A stretch of 64,000 nt of DNA from Rhodocyclaceae bacterium (GTDB lineage: Bacteria > Pseudomonadota > Gammaproteobacteria > Burkholderiales > Rhodocyclaceae). Location of the stretch: assembly GCA_023230455.1 (NCBI GenBank), contig JALNXH010000003.1, positions 124,001 through 188,000 of the forward strand. The letters are read 5' to 3'. Positions 46,149 to 56,653 of the stretch are shown here, in pieces. How positions within the stretch are numbered: position 1 is the first letter of the stretch; each line of letters starts with the position of its first letter. Both the position numbers and the translations under genes were made by a program. The notes beneath the pieces are model-generated. The model saw only the letters and a list, made by a program, of their open reading frames with translations, did not search any database and was not told where the DNA came from.

Positions 46149-47371
46149 CTCTCCTGGTTTCGCCCGTCGGTGCAGCATCCGCACAGGGTAGTGTGCTTGG
46201 CGTGCGCGTCTGGCCGGCGCGCGATTACACCCGCGTCACGCTCGAATATGACCGTTCGCTGAAGTTCACGCAATTGCTGGTTAAAGACCCGATGCGTCTG
46301 GTCGTCGATCTCGAAGGCGTCGAGTTCAATTCCGTGCTGCAAAGCCTGCCGGGAAAAATTTCGGAAACCGACCCGTACATCAAGCTCATCCGCGCCGGCC
46401 GCAACAAGCCGGGCGTAGTGCGGCTGGTGATCGAACTCAAGGGCCAGGTCAATCCCCAGGTATTTACCCTCGCACCGGTCGGCGAATATGGTCATCGGCT
46501 GGTGCTCGATATTTATCCCGCGCAGCCGATCGATCCGCTGATGGCGCTGCTGGAGCGGTCCCCCGAGGCGCCTTTGAAGGCGGACGAACAATTGGGTTCC
46601 GCCGAGCGCAAGCCGGTAGAAGCGAAAACGGAGCGCGACGGCGGCGAGATTGCCCGTCTGGTCACCGTAGTCCTCGACCCCGGTCACGGTGGCGAGGATC
46701 CGGGCGCTGTCGGTCGTGGCGGCAATTACGAAAAGAACGTGGTGCTTTCGGTCGCGCGTCGGCTGAAGGCCAAGATGGACGCCGAGCCGAACATGCGCTC
46801 GACGCTGACGCGCGACGGCGACTACTTCATTCCGCTGCATCAGCGCGTCAACAAGGCGCGGCGGGTACGTGCCGACCTTTTCGTATCAATCCATGCCGAT
46901 GCTTTCCTCAAGCCGACGGCGCGCGGCTCCAGCGTCTTTGTCCTGTCCGAGCACGGCGCATCGTCATCGGCGGCTCGCTGGCTGGCGAAGAAGGAAAATG
47001 ACGCCGACCTGATCGGCGGCGTCAATCTCGACGTCAAGGACCCCTATCTGGCCCGCACTCTGCTCGATCTGTCGCAGACGGCGACGCTCAACGACAGCCT
47101 GAAGCTGGGTAAATCGGTATTAGGAGAACTCGGCCGCATCAACGATCTGCACAAGGGCGAGGTCGAGCAGGCCGGTTTCGCCGTGCTCAAGGCGCCGGAT
47201 GTGCCGTCGATCCTGGTCGAAACCGCCTTCATCTCCAATCCGGAGGAGGAGGCCCGGCTGACCGACGAGGATTACCAGGACAAGCTGGCTGAGGCGATCC
47301 TCCGCGGCATCAAGCGCTATTTCTCGAAGAGTCCGCCGGCCGGCAAGTCCAAGCTGGCGCGCGCCGATTGA
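46085..47371 (+). CDS. amiC: N-acetylmuramoyl-L-alanine amidase, AmiC type
   Basis: 428 residues. A twin-arginine signal (SRRDILKFAAASLTLL) is followed by an AMIN domain (about 35-150; RVWPARDYTRVTLEYD) that targets the septum, a linker, and an Amidase_3 domain from about 195: VVLDPGHGGEDPGAVG (zinc His), YEKNVVLSVARRLK (zinc Glu), FVSIHADAF and ILVETAFISNPEEE. Splits septal peptidoglycan during cell separation; folded export by Tat is expected. Confidence 0.96.
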   Translation: MLDETAPFSRRDILKFAAASLTLLVSPVGAASAQGSVLGVRVWPARDYTRVTLEYDRSLKFTQLLVKDPMRLVVDLEGVEFNSVLQSLPGKISETDPYIKLIRAGRNKPGVVRLVIELKGQVNPQVFTLAPVGEYGHRLVLDIYPAQPIDPLMALLERSPEAPLKADEQLGSAERKPVEAKTERDGGEIARLVTVVLDPGHGGEDPGAVGRGGNYEKNVVLSVARRLKAKMDAEPNMRSTLTRDGDYFIPLHQRVNKARRVRADLFVSIHADAFLKPTARGSSVFVLSEHGASSSAARWLAKKENDADLIGGVNLDVKDPYLARTLLDLSQTATLNDSLKLGKSVLGELGRINDLHKGEVEQAGFAVLKAPDVPSILVETAFISNPEEEARLTDEDYQDKLAEAILRGIKRYFSKSPPAGKSKLARAD

Positions 47372-47377
47372 TATAAT
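47372..47377 (+). promoter_or_regulatory. Possible -10 element before ribF
   Basis: Perfect TATAAT overlapping the amiC stop region, 28 bases before the ribF ATG. No convincing -35 at 16-18 bases upstream, so the call is tentative. Confidence 0.35.
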
Positions 47378-47404
47378 TCGCCCCTTTTTTGCAAGCGGGC
47401 GGCA

Positions 47405-48340
47405 ATGCGTTTCTTCCTCGGGGTTCCACCACAGGCGATCGGGCCGACGACGCTGACCATCGGCAATTTCGATGGTGTGCATCTGGGTCACCGCGCCATG
47501 CTCGACGCCTTGAAGAAAAAGGCCGTGGAGCAGGGGCTGCCGGTTGCCGTGCTGACCTTCGAGCCGCACCCGCGCGAGTTGTTTGCGCCGGATCAGGCGC
47601 CGCCGCGGCTGACCAGTCTGCGCGAGAAGCTGGAATTGCTGAAAGACGCCGGCGTCGATTTCGTCTACCTCTACCATTTCACGCGCAAGTCGTCCTCGCT
47701 GAGCGCTGAGGAGTTCATTGCCGAAATCCTGGTCAAGGGCCTGTCGGTGCGGCATCTGATCGTCGGCGACGATTTCCGCTTCGGCAAGGGACGCAGCGGC
47801 GATTTCGCCCTGCTTGCCGCAAACGGTGCGCGCCACGGCTTCACTGTCGAGGCGCTGCCGACCATCAGTCTCGACGACGTTCGCGTCTCCAGTTCGGCGG
47901 TGCGCGATGCACTGCTCGCCGACGACCTTGATCTCGCCGCGCGGCTGCTCGGCAGGCCGTACTCGATCGCCGGCCGGGTGGTACATGGCGACAAGATCGG
48001 CCGCGTGCTCGGCTTTCACACCGCCAACGTTCAGCTCAAGCGCAAGCGTCTGCCGCTCTCCGGCGTGTTTGCGGTGCGCGTTTCCGGGCTCGACGGCGAA
48101 CGCTTGCACGGGGTCGCCAACATCGGCGTGCGCCCGACGCTGACCGCTGGAATGAAACCCGTGCTCGAAGTGCATCTGCTCGATTTCGGCTGCGACATCT
48201 ACGGCGCGCATTTGGATGTGCACTTCCTTCACAAGATCCGCAACGAGCAGCGCTTCGAATCGCGCGAGGCGCTACAGGCGCAGATCGCCGCCGATGTCGA
48301 GGCGACCCGGACTTATTTCGCAGGCAATAAAAATGGCTGA
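47405..48340 (+). CDS. ribF: Bifunctional riboflavin kinase/FAD synthetase
   Basis: 311 residues. The adenylyltransferase domain shows [47 protein letters not shown] and the ISSTxxR-like [10 protein letters not shown]; the C-terminal kinase has [20 protein letters not shown] and [11 protein letters not shown]. Makes FMN and FAD. Overlaps ileS by 8 bases; first gene of ribF-ileS-lspA-fkpB-ispH. Confidence 0.97.
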   Translation: MRFFLGVPPQAIGPTTLTIGNFDGVHLGHRAMLDALKKKAVEQGLPVAVLTFEPHPRELFAPDQAPPRLTSLREKLELLKDAGVDFVYLYHFTRKSSSLSAEEFIAEILVKGLSVRHLIVGDDFRFGKGRSGDFALLAANGARHGFTVEALPTISLDDVRVSSSAVRDALLADDLDLAARLLGRPYSIAGRVVHGDKIGRVLGFHTANVQLKRKRLPLSGVFAVRVSGLDGERLHGVANIGVRPTLTAGMKPVLEVHLLDFGCDIYGAHLDVHFLHKIRNEQRFESREALQAQIAADVEATRTYFAGNKNG

Positions 48341-51134
48341 TTACCGCAAGACCCTGAACATGCCCGACACCCCGTTTCCGATGCGCGGCGATCTTGCCAA
48401 GCGGGAGCCGGGCTGGATCAAGCAGTGGCAGGAGGCGCAGTTGTATCGGCGCATCCGCCAGGCTTCAAAGGGGCGGCCGCGCTTCGTGCTGCATGACGGC
48501 CCGCCTTATGCCAACGGCGACATCCACATCGGCCATGCGGTGAACAAAATCCTCAAAGACATCATCGTCCGCTCCAAGACCCTGGCTGGCTTCGATGCGC
48601 CCTACGTGCCCGGCTGGGACTGTCACGGCCTGCCGATCGAGCATCAGATCGAAAAGCTTCACGGCAAGCATCTGCCTGCCGACAAAGTGCGCGAGCTCTG
48701 CCGCGCCTACGCCGCCGAGCAGGTCGAGCGGCAGAAAAAGGATTTCATCCGCCTCGGCGTGCTGGGCGAATGGGGCAACCCCTACCTGACGATGGATTTC
48801 AAGACCGAGGCCGCCGAAATTCGCGCCCTCGGTGTGATGTTGCATAAAGGCCATGTGTATCGCGGCCTGAAGCCGGTGAACTGGTGTCTGGACTGCGGCT
48901 CGGCGCTGGCCGAAGCCGAAGTCGAATACGAGGACAAGACGTCGGATGCCATCGACGCAGCTTTTTCGGTAGCCGATGGCGTTGCGCTGGGCGCAGCGTT
49001 CGGTGTGCCGGTGAGTGCGCAGGCGTACGCGGTCATCTGGACCACAACGCCGTGGACGCTACCCGCCAACCAGGCGGTGTGCGCCCATCCCGATTTCCAG
49101 TACGACCTGATCCAGACCGAGAAGGGTCTGCTGATCCTGGCCCATGAGATGGCGGCGGCCTGCCTCGATCGTTACGGGCTGGAACAGCGGACTGTGCTTG
49201 CCAGCACGACGGGCGCCAAGCTGGAGCATCTGCAATTGCAACACCCCTTCCTCGACCGGCAGGTGCCGCTGATCCTCGGCGGCCACGTTACCACCGAAGC
49301 CGGTACCGGCCTGGTGCACACCGCGCCGGCTCACGGGGTGGACGACTACTATGTCGGCAGCCGCTACGGCCTGGCTATCGACAATCCTGTCGCCGACGAT
49401 GGCAAATTTATCGCCGCCACGGCGTTGTTCGCGGGGCTGTCGGTGTGGGAGGCGAATCCCAAAGTGGTCGAGACGCTGGCTGAAAAGGGCCTGCTGCTGA
49501 AGCACGCCAAGCTGCGCCACAGCTATCCGCATTGCTGGCGACACAAGACGCCGATCATCTTCCGCGCCACCACCCAGTGGTTCGTGCGCATGGACCATAC
49601 GGAGAAGGAGGGAGGGGAGAAGGGTAGGAGGGCTTCGCTGCGCGAATCTGCGATGCAGGCAATTGCCGATACCGCCTTCTATCCCGGTTGGGGTCAGGCG
49701 CGGCTGCATGCGATGATCGCCAACCGTCCCGACTGGTGCGTCTCGCGCCAGCGCAACTGGGGGGTACCGATTCCTTTCTTCCTGCACAAGGAAAGCGGCG
49801 AACTGCATCCGCGCACGGCGGAGCTGATCGAGGCCGTGGCGTTGAAGGTGGAGCAGGGCGGCATAGACGCCTGGTTCAAGCTTGACGCCGCCGAACTGCT
49901 TGGCGCTGAGGCGGGCGACTACCGCAAGATGAGCGACACGCTGGACGTCTGGTTCGATTCGGGGGTCACCCACCTGAGCGTAATGCGCGGTTCCCACGGC
50001 GATGAATTGGCGTTCCCCGCGGACCTGTATCTCGAAGGTTCCGACCAGCATCGCGGCTGGTTCCACTCTTCGCTGCTCACCGGCTGCGCCATCGACGGCC
50101 GTGCGCCCTACAAGGCGCTGCTGACCCACGGTTTCGTGGTGGATGGCAAGGGCATGAAGATGTCCAAGTCGAAGGGTAACGTGATCGCTCCGCAGGAAGT
50201 TTCCGGCAAGCTCGGTGCAGAAATTCTTCGCCTCTGGGTGGCCTCCACCGATTACTCCGGCGAGCTGTCGATTTCCAACGAAATTCTCGATCGGGTGGTG
50301 GAAACTTATCGCCGGCTGCGCAACACACTACGTTTCCTGCTCGCCAACACGGCGGATTTCGATGCCGCCACCCAGGCGCTGCCGCCCGAGCAATGGCTGG
50401 AGATCGATCGCTATGCGCTGGCGCTCACCCGGCAGTTGCAGATCGAGTGCGAAGCTGGCTACGAGTGCTTCGAATTCCACAAGGTGGTGCAGGCCCTGCA
50501 AGGTTTCTGCTCTGAAGAAATGGGCGCGTTCTATCTGGATATCCTCAAGGACCGACTGTACACCGCGGCGGCCGATTCACGCCCGCGCCGTGCCGCGCAG
50601 AGTGCGCTGTGGCATATCCTGCAAACGGTGACACGGTTGATGGCACCGATTCTCTCTTTCACCGCCGAAGAAATTTGGCAAATCGTCGGCGCCGGTGCCG
50701 ATGACAGCGTGATGCTACAGACCTGGAACGCGCTGCCGGCGCAGGCCGGCGAGGACCAGTTGGCCGAGCGCTGGAAGCTGGTGCGCGAGGTGCGCGCCGA
50801 AGTCAGCAAGGTGCTGGAGGAATTGCGTAGCGCGGGCAAGATCGGCTCCTCGCTCCAGGCCGAAGTCGAAATCCGTGCCAGTGGGGGGCGCTACGAGGCG
50901 TTGGCAGCACTGGAAAACGATCTGCGCTTCGTGTTGATCTGTTCAGCCACGACCCTGGTCAAGGCTGCGGATGTCGGTGCCGAAGCGATCATCGCCCGCC
51001 CCAGCGAACATGCCAAGTGCGGCCGCTGCTGGCATTGGCGCGCCGATGTCGGCACGGTGGCCGAGCATCCGGAACTCTGCGGCCGCTGCGTGTCCAACCT
51101 CCACGGCGATGGAGAGCCGCGTGCCGTCGCCTAG
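48333..51134 (+). CDS. ileS: Isoleucyl-tRNA synthetase
   Basis: 933 residues from ATG 48333. HIGH motif in [20 protein letters not shown], editing domain with [13 protein letters not shown] and [29 protein letters not shown], and a C-terminal zinc site [12 protein letters not shown] with CGRC near the end. Around residues 422-435 a Glu/Gly/Lys-rich stretch ([14 protein letters not shown]), encoded by almost pure purine sequence, interrupts the usual path between WFVRMD and the WGQAR region. The frame stays open, so the gene looks functional. Confidence 0.97.
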   Translation: MADYRKTLNMPDTPFPMRGDLAKREPGWIKQWQEAQLYRRIRQASKGRPRFVLHDGPPYANGDIHIGHAVNKILKDIIVRSKTLAGFDAPYVPGWDCHGLPIEHQIEKLHGKHLPADKVRELCRAYAAEQVERQKKDFIRLGVLGEWGNPYLTMDFKTEAAEIRALGVMLHKGHVYRGLKPVNWCLDCGSALAEAEVEYEDKTSDAIDAAFSVADGVALGAAFGVPVSAQAYAVIWTTTPWTLPANQAVCAHPDFQYDLIQTEKGLLILAHEMAAACLDRYGLEQRTVLASTTGAKLEHLQLQHPFLDRQVPLILGGHVTTEAGTGLVHTAPAHGVDDYYVGSRYGLAIDNPVADDGKFIAATALFAGLSVWEANPKVVETLAEKGLLLKHAKLRHSYPHCWRHKTPIIFRATTQWFVRMDHTEKEGGEKGRRASLRESAMQAIADTAFYPGWGQARLHAMIANRPDWCVSRQRNWGVPIPFFLHKESGELHPRTAELIEAVALKVEQGGIDAWFKLDAAELLGAEAGDYRKMSDTLDVWFDSGVTHLSVMRGSHGDELAFPADLYLEGSDQHRGWFHSSLLTGCAIDGRAPYKALLTHGFVVDGKGMKMSKSKGNVIAPQEVSGKLGAEILRLWVASTDYSGELSISNEILDRVVETYRRLRNTLRFLLANTADFDAATQALPPEQWLEIDRYALALTRQLQIECEAGYECFEFHKVVQALQGFCSEEMGAFYLDILKDRLYTAAADSRPRRAAQSALWHILQTVTRLMAPILSFTAEEIWQIVGAGADDSVMLQTWNALPAQAGEDQLAERWKLVREVRAEVSKVLEELRSAGKIGSSLQAEVEIRASGGRYEALAALENDLRFVLICSATTLVKAADVGAEAIIARPSEHAKCGRCWHWRADVGTVAEHPELCGRCVSNLHGDGEPRAVA

Positions 51135-51612
51135 CCCGCTGCGCTGGTATGCGTTGGCCATTGCGGTGATCGTGCTCGATCAGCTCAGCAAAGCATGGGT
51201 GGGGGCGCTGCTGTTGCCGGGCGAAGGCGTGGCGCTGACTTCTTTCTTCAACTTGGTTTTGGTTTTCAACCGGGGTGCTGCGTTCAGTTTTCTGGCCGAT
51301 GCCGACGGTTGGCAGAAGTGGTTCTTCGTTGCGCTGGCGCTCGGCATCTCGGTGTATATCGCTCTGCTGCTGCGCCGGCAAGCCGCCGAGCGGCTGCTTT
51401 CGACCGCGCTGGCGCTGGTATTGGGCGGAGCGCTGGGCAACGTGATCGACCGCTTGCGATTCGGGGCGGTGGTGGATTTTCTCGATGTCCATGCCGCGGG
51501 TTGGCACTGGCCGGCGTTCAACGTCGCCGATTCGGCCATCTGCGTCGGTGTGGCGCTGCTGTTATGGCAACAACTCAAGGAGCCGGCTGCGGGCCGGGAG
51601 AGCAATGACTGA
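51121..51612 (+). CDS. lspA: Lipoprotein signal peptidase
   Basis: 163 residues from GTG 51121, which has GGAG six bases upstream; ATG 51109 in the same frame is an alternative. Four membrane segments and catalytic Asp residues in [20 protein letters not shown] and [16 protein letters not shown]; also [18 protein letters not shown]. Cleaves prolipoprotein signals after lipidation. Overlaps ileS by 14 bases and fkpB by 8. Confidence 0.96.
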   Translation: MPSPSPLRWYALAIAVIVLDQLSKAWVGALLLPGEGVALTSFFNLVLVFNRGAAFSFLADADGWQKWFFVALALGISVYIALLLRRQAAERLLSTALALVLGGALGNVIDRLRFGAVVDFLDVHAAGWHWPAFNVADSAICVGVALLLWQQLKEPAAGRESND

Positions 51613-52036
51613 GCGCATCAAGCCTGACAGTTTCGTGACCCTGCATTACCGGCTGGCAACGACCGACGGTCTGGAAGTGGCGAATACCTTCCCCGCCAGC
51701 CCGGCCACGCTACAGATGGGCAACGGCCAGCTTGCGCCGACGCTGGAGCAGTGTCTGCTCGACATGGCCGAAGGCGAGCGCCGGAGTTTTGAGCTGGCGC
51801 CGGAGGATGCTTTCGGTCCACGCAACCCCGACCTGATCCATCGCGTATCCCGCTCCGAACTGCCGCCCAAGGCGGTTGCCGAGCCGCACGAGCAGATCGA
51901 TTTCACCACCCCAGGCGGCCAGCGGTTTTCCGGTCTGGTGCTGGAGGTCGACGCGCAAGGCTTGCTGATGGATTTCAACCATCCGCTGGCCGGCCGTCGC
52001 ATCCAGTTCGAGGCGCTGGTGATCGGAGTGCTGTGA
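51605..52036 (+). CDS. fkpB: FKBP-type peptidyl-prolyl isomerase, SlpA type
   Basis: 143 residues from ATG 51605. [20 protein letters not shown] opens the FKBP domain; ALGQGQL-like [20 protein letters not shown] and, after the flap, [20 protein letters not shown] and [20 protein letters not shown] follow the SlpA/FkpB pattern with an IF-domain insert. Cytoplasmic folding helper, classically between lspA and ispH, as here. Confidence 0.94.
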   Translation: MTERIKPDSFVTLHYRLATTDGLEVANTFPASPATLQMGNGQLAPTLEQCLLDMAEGERRSFELAPEDAFGPRNPDLIHRVSRSELPPKAVAEPHEQIDFTTPGGQRFSGLVLEVDAQGLLMDFNHPLAGRRIQFEALVIGVL

Positions 52037-52956
52037 TGGAAATTATCCTCGCCAACCCCCGCGGCTTTTGTGCCGGCGTCGAGCGCGCGATCGCCATTGT
52101 GGAAAAGGCGCTGGAAAAGTTCGGCGCGCCGATCTACGTCCGCCATGAAGTGGTGCACAACCGGTATGTGGTCGAGGGCCTGCGCGCCAAGGGCGCCATC
52201 TTCATCGAGAATATGGACGATGTGCCGGCCGGCGCAACGCTGATCTTCAGCGCCCACGGCGTGCCAAGGGCGGTGCGCGAGGAGGCCGAACGGCGTGGCC
52301 TACGCATCTTCGACGCAACCTGCCCGCTGGTGACTAAGGTGCATGTCGAGGTCGGCAAGATGCGCGAACAGGGACGCGAGGTGGTGATGATCGGCCACAA
52401 GGGACACCCGGAGGTGGAGGGCACCATGGGCCAGTTGAATGGCGGCATGTACCTCGTCGAGACCGTTGCCGATGTCGCTACGCTGGAAGTGCGCGATCCG
52501 TCGAAACTCGCTTACGTGACCCAGACCACACTTTCCGTCGACGATGCGGCGACCATCGTTGCGGCCCTGGCCGCGCGTTTTCCGGAAATCGTCGGGCCGA
52601 AGAAGGACGACATCTGTTACGCCACGCAGAACCGCCAGGATGCGGTGAAATTCATGGCGCCGCAGGTCGACCTGGTGGTCGTGGTCGGCTCTCGCAATAG
52701 TTCCAACTCCAACCGCCTGCGAGAGCTGGCGGAGAAGCTCGGCGTCACCGCGCAACTGGTGGACGATGCGAATGGCGTCGATGCCGCGTGGTTGAAAAAC
52801 AATCCACGCATCGGCGTCACCGCCGGGGCTTCGGCGCCGGAGACGCTGGTGATGGATGTCATCGCCCGCTTGCAGGATCTGGGCGCCGCTCGCGTGACCG
52901 AGCTGAAGGGCAAGGAGGAGGGGGTGCAGTTCCCGATTCCGAGGGAACTGGCCTAG
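52036..52956 (+). CDS. ispH: 4-hydroxy-3-methylbut-2-enyl diphosphate reductase
   Basis: 306 residues from ATG 52036 (GGAG seven bases upstream; TGATG overlap with fkpB). The three cluster-binding Cys lie in [24 protein letters not shown] and [12 protein letters not shown]; active-site residues in [13 protein letters not shown] and [10 protein letters not shown]. Last step of the MEP pathway, making IPP and DMAPP. Confidence 0.97.
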   Translation: MEIILANPRGFCAGVERAIAIVEKALEKFGAPIYVRHEVVHNRYVVEGLRAKGAIFIENMDDVPAGATLIFSAHGVPRAVREEAERRGLRIFDATCPLVTKVHVEVGKMREQGREVVMIGHKGHPEVEGTMGQLNGGMYLVETVADVATLEVRDPSKLAYVTQTTLSVDDAATIVAALAARFPEIVGPKKDDICYATQNRQDAVKFMAPQVDLVVVVGSRNSSNSNRLRELAEKLGVTAQLVDDANGVDAAWLKNNPRIGVTAGASAPETLVMDVIARLQDLGAARVTELKGKEEGVQFPIPRELA

Positions 52957-52963
52957 TTCTCAG

Positions 52964-53037
52964 GCTTGCCCTTCGTGCAGTAACCCGCAGCGGCGTTCGG
53001 CTGCGAGGTATCCCCCGCTCTCTGATCGAGGGCAAGC
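52964..53037. repeat. Nested inverted repeat downstream of ispH
   Basis: GCTTGCCCT (52964-52972) is the inverted complement of AGGGCAAGC (53029-53037). Between them CGCAGC / GCTGCG (52986-52991 and 53000-53005) forms a second hairpin. No T-run follows. The rest of the 254-base gap to pilE shows no gene. Confidence 0.55.
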
Positions 53038-53210
53038 GCTCCTCGCGCGGCAACCGTTCGTCGCCATTTCTTTAGCGTCCGTCAGTCCATGCTGGTGCGG
53101 CCGAAGAAGTTCGCTGAACCTATCGCATCGCTAGCGCAACGCTGGCACGCGCCTGTCGGGTGCAGCGCGAGTTTTGCGAAATTCGTCGAGTGGGTTTGAA
53201 AGGGGGGCAT

Positions 53211-53648
53211 ATGAAAGCATTTTCCCGGCAATCGTCTATCGGGCCTGTCGGACGCGGGCCGGGCGGCTTCACCCTCATCGAACTGATGATCGCCGTGGCG
53301 GTGATTGCGGTACTGATGGGGATCGCCATACCCAATTACAACAACTACATGCTGAAGGGGAAACTGGCGGAGGCCATGAGCTTGCTGTCCGACCTTCAGG
53401 TACGGCAGGAACAGTACTACCAGGATAACCGCACCTACCTGAACGGAATGACGCCGCGCTCCGCCGGGCAGTATTTCACCGCAACCAGCTGCGTTACCGC
53501 GAATAGCGGACAAACCTATACCTGCACCGCGACGGCTTCGACGCTGAGCTACAGCTATTCGGTGACCGAATCGGGCACGAAAACGACGACCAGGCCGGGC
53601 GGGACTACGGTCTCCTGCTGGTTGAAAACTCCGGACGGAAGCTGCTGA
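53211..53648 (+). CDS. pilE: Type IV pilin-like protein (PilE type)
   Basis: 145 residues from ATG 53211 with AAGGGGGG upstream. Prepilin cleavage motif GPGG|FTLIELMIAVAVIAVL with Glu5, a leader of 19 residues, then the hydrophobic alpha-1 spine and NYNNYMLKGKLAEAMSLLSD, RQEQYYQDNRTY. Two Cys near the C-terminus may form the D-loop disulfide (SCVTANS and TVSCWLKTPDGSC region). It leads the minor-pilin operon, so it may be PilE-like minor pilin rather than the main subunit. Confidence 0.88.
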   Translation: MKAFSRQSSIGPVGRGPGGFTLIELMIAVAVIAVLMGIAIPNYNNYMLKGKLAEAMSLLSDLQVRQEQYYQDNRTYLNGMTPRSAGQYFTATSCVTANSGQTYTCTATASTLSYSYSVTESGTKTTTRPGGTTVSCWLKTPDGSC

Positions 53649-54469
53649 TGAAAAAGCGGGGCTTCAGCCTGGTCGAATTCATGGTGGTGGTCGCCATTGC
53701 GGGGATCGTCCTGGCGGTTGCTGTGCCCGCGCTGCAATCCGCGATTACCGGCGCTCGCACCAGAAGCGTGGCGGAGTCCATCTATAGCGGGTTGCTGATG
53801 GCCCGCTCGGAAGCGATCAAACGTAATGCGCCGATGCGCTTTCAATTGGTTAGCACCGCGCCGGCATCCAGCGGGTGCGGGACGGGGGGGACGGCCTATG
53901 CAGCCAGCACGAACGCGCAGACCTGGGTGGTGACGCAGTACACCTCCAGCGCTTCGCGCGGTATCGCCGCCGGCAAATGCGTCTCCAAGGCGTATACGCC
54001 GGAAGATCAGGAGGAGCCCTGTCGTGTTTCGGTGCCCGTCTCCGCGGTGGAGGCGAACGGCTGGTACGACCGCTCGGCCTTTACTCCTTCGACGCCACCG
54101 GGGGCGGCGGCGTGTCTCCAGTCGGATGCCATACCGACCAGTCAGCGCGTTAATTGCCGCCCCATGGGCAACCCTGCGGCGTGTGCCGACGATCCCCTTA
54201 TTGCATTTTCCAGCGCTGCCACCGAGGCCGTTTCCAACGTTACGATTGCAAGCAGCGGTGCCATGTCCGGTGCATTTGTGGTGACTTTTGGTGCGGTCGG
54301 CCAGTTGTTGGCCAACAACGAAGGCGCTGTCCCCTCCGGTTCGATTCCCTATTCGTTGTCGATCAGCGGCACCAGCGGCCGCAGTTGGCGGGTCCAGGTG
54401 AAGTCCAACGGTGCGATCAAGCTGTGCGATCCCGCTGCTACGGCAGCCAGCGGTATGGGGTGCTCATGA
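53648..54469 (+). CDS. fimT: Minor pseudopilin, FimT/GspH type
   Basis: 273 residues. MKKRG|FSLVEFMVVVAIAGIV gives a short leader and Glu5. RSEAIKRNAPMRFQLVS and GRSWRVQVKSNGAIKLCDP are typical of GspH/FimT/FimU. The globular part is longer than usual, with several Cys. TGATG overlap with pilE and ATGA overlap with pilV. A G7 tract lies at 53884-53890. Confidence 0.88.
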   Translation: MKKRGFSLVEFMVVVAIAGIVLAVAVPALQSAITGARTRSVAESIYSGLLMARSEAIKRNAPMRFQLVSTAPASSGCGTGGTAYAASTNAQTWVVTQYTSSASRGIAAGKCVSKAYTPEDQEEPCRVSVPVSAVEANGWYDRSAFTPSTPPGAAACLQSDAIPTSQRVNCRPMGNPAACADDPLIAFSSAATEAVSNVTIASSGAMSGAFVVTFGAVGQLLANNEGAVPSGSIPYSLSISGTSGRSWRVQVKSNGAIKLCDPAATAASGMGCS

Positions 54470-54936
54470 TGTGCGCGGATAAATCCCTGCGCTGTCCTTC
54501 GTATCACAGGGCTCAGTCGGGTTCCTTTCTCATCGAGTCCATGATCAGCCTGCTGATCTTCGCCGTCGCGCTCATCGGTCTGCTGGGCTTGTCGATTCAG
54601 GCGTTGAACCAGGTTGGGCAATCCAAATTCCGCAACGACGCCAGCTACCTGGCCGGCGAATTATTGGCCGACATGTGGGTGAACGCGGCGGTCAATCTCA
54701 GCACCTGGGAAACGCGAGTGCAGAGCATGATTCCCGCGGCGTCCACCGACGTCTATTTCGCCAGCTGCGACTGCGTCGATACGGGAAGCAATGCATGTAC
54801 GGTGGGCAACAAGAAAACTGGGACGCAGGCCATCGCTGACCGGCAAGCGGTGACCGTCTGCATTTCCTGGACGGATCGCAAGGACCCGGGGGCGCCGCGC
54901 CGTTATCAAACCAGCAGCATGATTACGCGCAACTGA
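54466..54936 (+). CDS. pilV: Type IV pilus minor pilin PilV
   Basis: 156 residues from ATG 54466, overlapping the fimT stop. Prepilin motif in SG|SFLIESMISLLIFAVAL: the +1 residue is Ser instead of Phe/Met, with Glu5 kept. ALNQVGQSKFRNDASYLAGE and CISWTDRKDPGAPRRYQTSS resemble PilV. Frames further upstream are shadows of fimT. Confidence 0.88.
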   Translation: MMCADKSLRCPSYHRAQSGSFLIESMISLLIFAVALIGLLGLSIQALNQVGQSKFRNDASYLAGELLADMWVNAAVNLSTWETRVQSMIPAASTDVYFASCDCVDTGSNACTVGNKKTGTQAIADRQAVTVCISWTDRKDPGAPRRYQTSSMITRN

Positions 54937-54947
54937 GGGACCCGATC

Positions 54948-55970
54948 ATGCCCATTCGCCAGCAACGCGGTTTCACCCTCATCGAACTGATGATCGGTTT
55001 GACCATCAGTCTGCTCGGGCTGGCGGCTGTATCGGGCATGATGATGACGTTCTCCAAGAAGCGCACCAGTATCGTCAGTACGATGACTGCACAGGACAAC
55101 GGCGTCATGGCGCTTTACCGCATCGAGAAAGACATCGCGCAGGCCGGGTACGGACTGATGTCGCTGCAAGCGTGCTCGTCGTTGAGCGTTGCCTCCGGCA
55201 GCCCTCTTTCCCCTCTCCCGGTGCAGATCACCAGCGGTTCAGGCGGAGCTTCCGATGCGATCGACGTGCAATACGTGAATACGACATCCGGCGTGCCGGG
55301 AACCGAGCTGTTGGCGACCGGGGCGCAGAACTACACGATGACCACCTCGCAGTACAACGTGCGTTCCTCGTTGGGGTTCGCTGTGGGCGACCGGGTGGTT
55401 TCCACCGCCGCGGTCCCCAGTTGTGCGATCACGACCATCACCAGCGTCACCGATCCCGCCGTTTCCCCCGGAGCGATCGGGCATGACGCAACCCTGACCG
55501 CCAGCGCGACCCCGGGCTTTCTTGCCAACCTGGGACCGGTGGGCTCGGTTGTCAGCCGGCGGTTTGTGATTTCCTCGAATTCGCTACAAGTTGCCGAGGA
55601 TGCGCCGGCGTATGCGTCGCCGAACCTGCTGGTGGACGACATCGTTTACATGAAAGCGCAATATGGCCTGGCCGATACAAGCTCCGGTCGTACCGTGACC
55701 AGTTGGGTCGACAGTAGCGCGTTCACCATCGGAACGGCCAATGTGGGGCGGGTGATTGCGCTACGGGTCGGGGTCGTTGCGCGTACGGCGGCCAGCGACA
55801 GCGAAACCGTCGATCAACCGGCGACGCTCACCGTACTGCCGGACGTGGCCAACAGCGGCGGGACGACCATCGGGTCGGCGGTCAGCTATACCATTCCCGA
55901 CACGCGTTATCGCTACCGCGCCTACACCACGACCATCCCGCTGCGGAACGCGATATGGACCCGGACATGA
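54948..55970 (+). CDS. pilW: Type IV pilus minor pilin PilW
   Basis: 340 residues. QQRG|FTLIELMIGLTISLLG with Glu5, then ALYRIEKDIAQAGYGLMS, a PilW hallmark, and a large C-terminal beta domain. Stop overlaps the pilX ATG (ATGA). Part of the initiating minor-pilin complex with PilV and PilX. Confidence 0.92.
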   Translation: MPIRQQRGFTLIELMIGLTISLLGLAAVSGMMMTFSKKRTSIVSTMTAQDNGVMALYRIEKDIAQAGYGLMSLQACSSLSVASGSPLSPLPVQITSGSGGASDAIDVQYVNTTSGVPGTELLATGAQNYTMTTSQYNVRSSLGFAVGDRVVSTAAVPSCAITTITSVTDPAVSPGAIGHDATLTASATPGFLANLGPVGSVVSRRFVISSNSLQVAEDAPAYASPNLLVDDIVYMKAQYGLADTSSGRTVTSWVDSSAFTIGTANVGRVIALRVGVVARTAASDSETVDQPATLTVLPDVANSGGTTIGSAVSYTIPDTRYRYRAYTTTIPLRNAIWTRT

Positions 55971-56635
55971 AGACGCGGTCCAGCCGATCAGCTGGAGAGC
56001 AGGGATTCGTGCTCATTGCGACCCTGGTGATCCTGGTCATCATCACGCTCTCATCGATTGCGATGATGGTCACCATGCAAGCCGGAATATCCGCGTCCGG
56101 CAACATCGCCTTCCGTCAGGCGGCGACCCGAACCGGAGACGTGGCGATCGACAACGCCCTGGCCCAGATCAATACGCTGATCGGCGCCGGCACGGCCGGC
56201 ACGGCGATGAACGCGGATTCTTCAGCGGCAGCGCCGTTTCGCTATTACGCCACCATGAATGCAGCGAATGCCGGCTGTACCACCGACGGCAGTGCCGTTT
56301 TCCTGCCCAGAACCTATCGTTTCAGCGACGACATCGACGGCGCCGATACCTTTCCCTGTGCCGCCAAGTTTTCCAGTGCGCCGGCCGGATACACCCTGTA
56401 CTACGTGGTGCATCGGATGGCGGCGGCAGCCGGCGCATGCCCGACCGTCGGCTGCATGGCGCCGGTCGTCGCCGCCTCCGGCGGCAGCGCACCCACGTCC
56501 GGTGTTTCACAGGACGTAGAGGCCGCGCAAACGACTTCCAGCAGTACCGCCAACAACCTCGTGTATTACCGGATCACGGTCAAAGTGAGCGGCCCGCGGC
56601 AGAACAACCGCTATCTGCAAGCCTTCGTCTACTAG
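55967..56635 (+). CDS. pilX: Type IV pilus minor pilin PilX
   Basis: 222 residues from ATG 55967 (ATG 55955 adds four). EQG|FVLIATLVILVIITLSS: position 5 is Ala, not Glu, as in tip-located PilX/GspK-type subunits that lack the Glu5 needed to pair with a subunit ahead. ASGNIAFRQAATRTGDVAID is the PilX amphipathic helix. Precedes pilY1 by 18 bases. Confidence 0.88.
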   Translation: MKTRSSRSAGEQGFVLIATLVILVIITLSSIAMMVTMQAGISASGNIAFRQAATRTGDVAIDNALAQINTLIGAGTAGTAMNADSSAAAPFRYYATMNAANAGCTTDGSAVFLPRTYRFSDDIDGADTFPCAAKFSSAPAGYTLYYVVHRMAAAAGACPTVGCMAPVVAASGGSAPTSGVSQDVEAAQTTSSSTANNLVYYRITVKVSGPRQNNRYLQAFVY

Positions 56636-56653
56636 CGACGGGAGCAGCCCAAA

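Noticed and set aside
49059..50129. 356-codon minus-strand frame
   Set aside because: Shadow of ileS, no family features.
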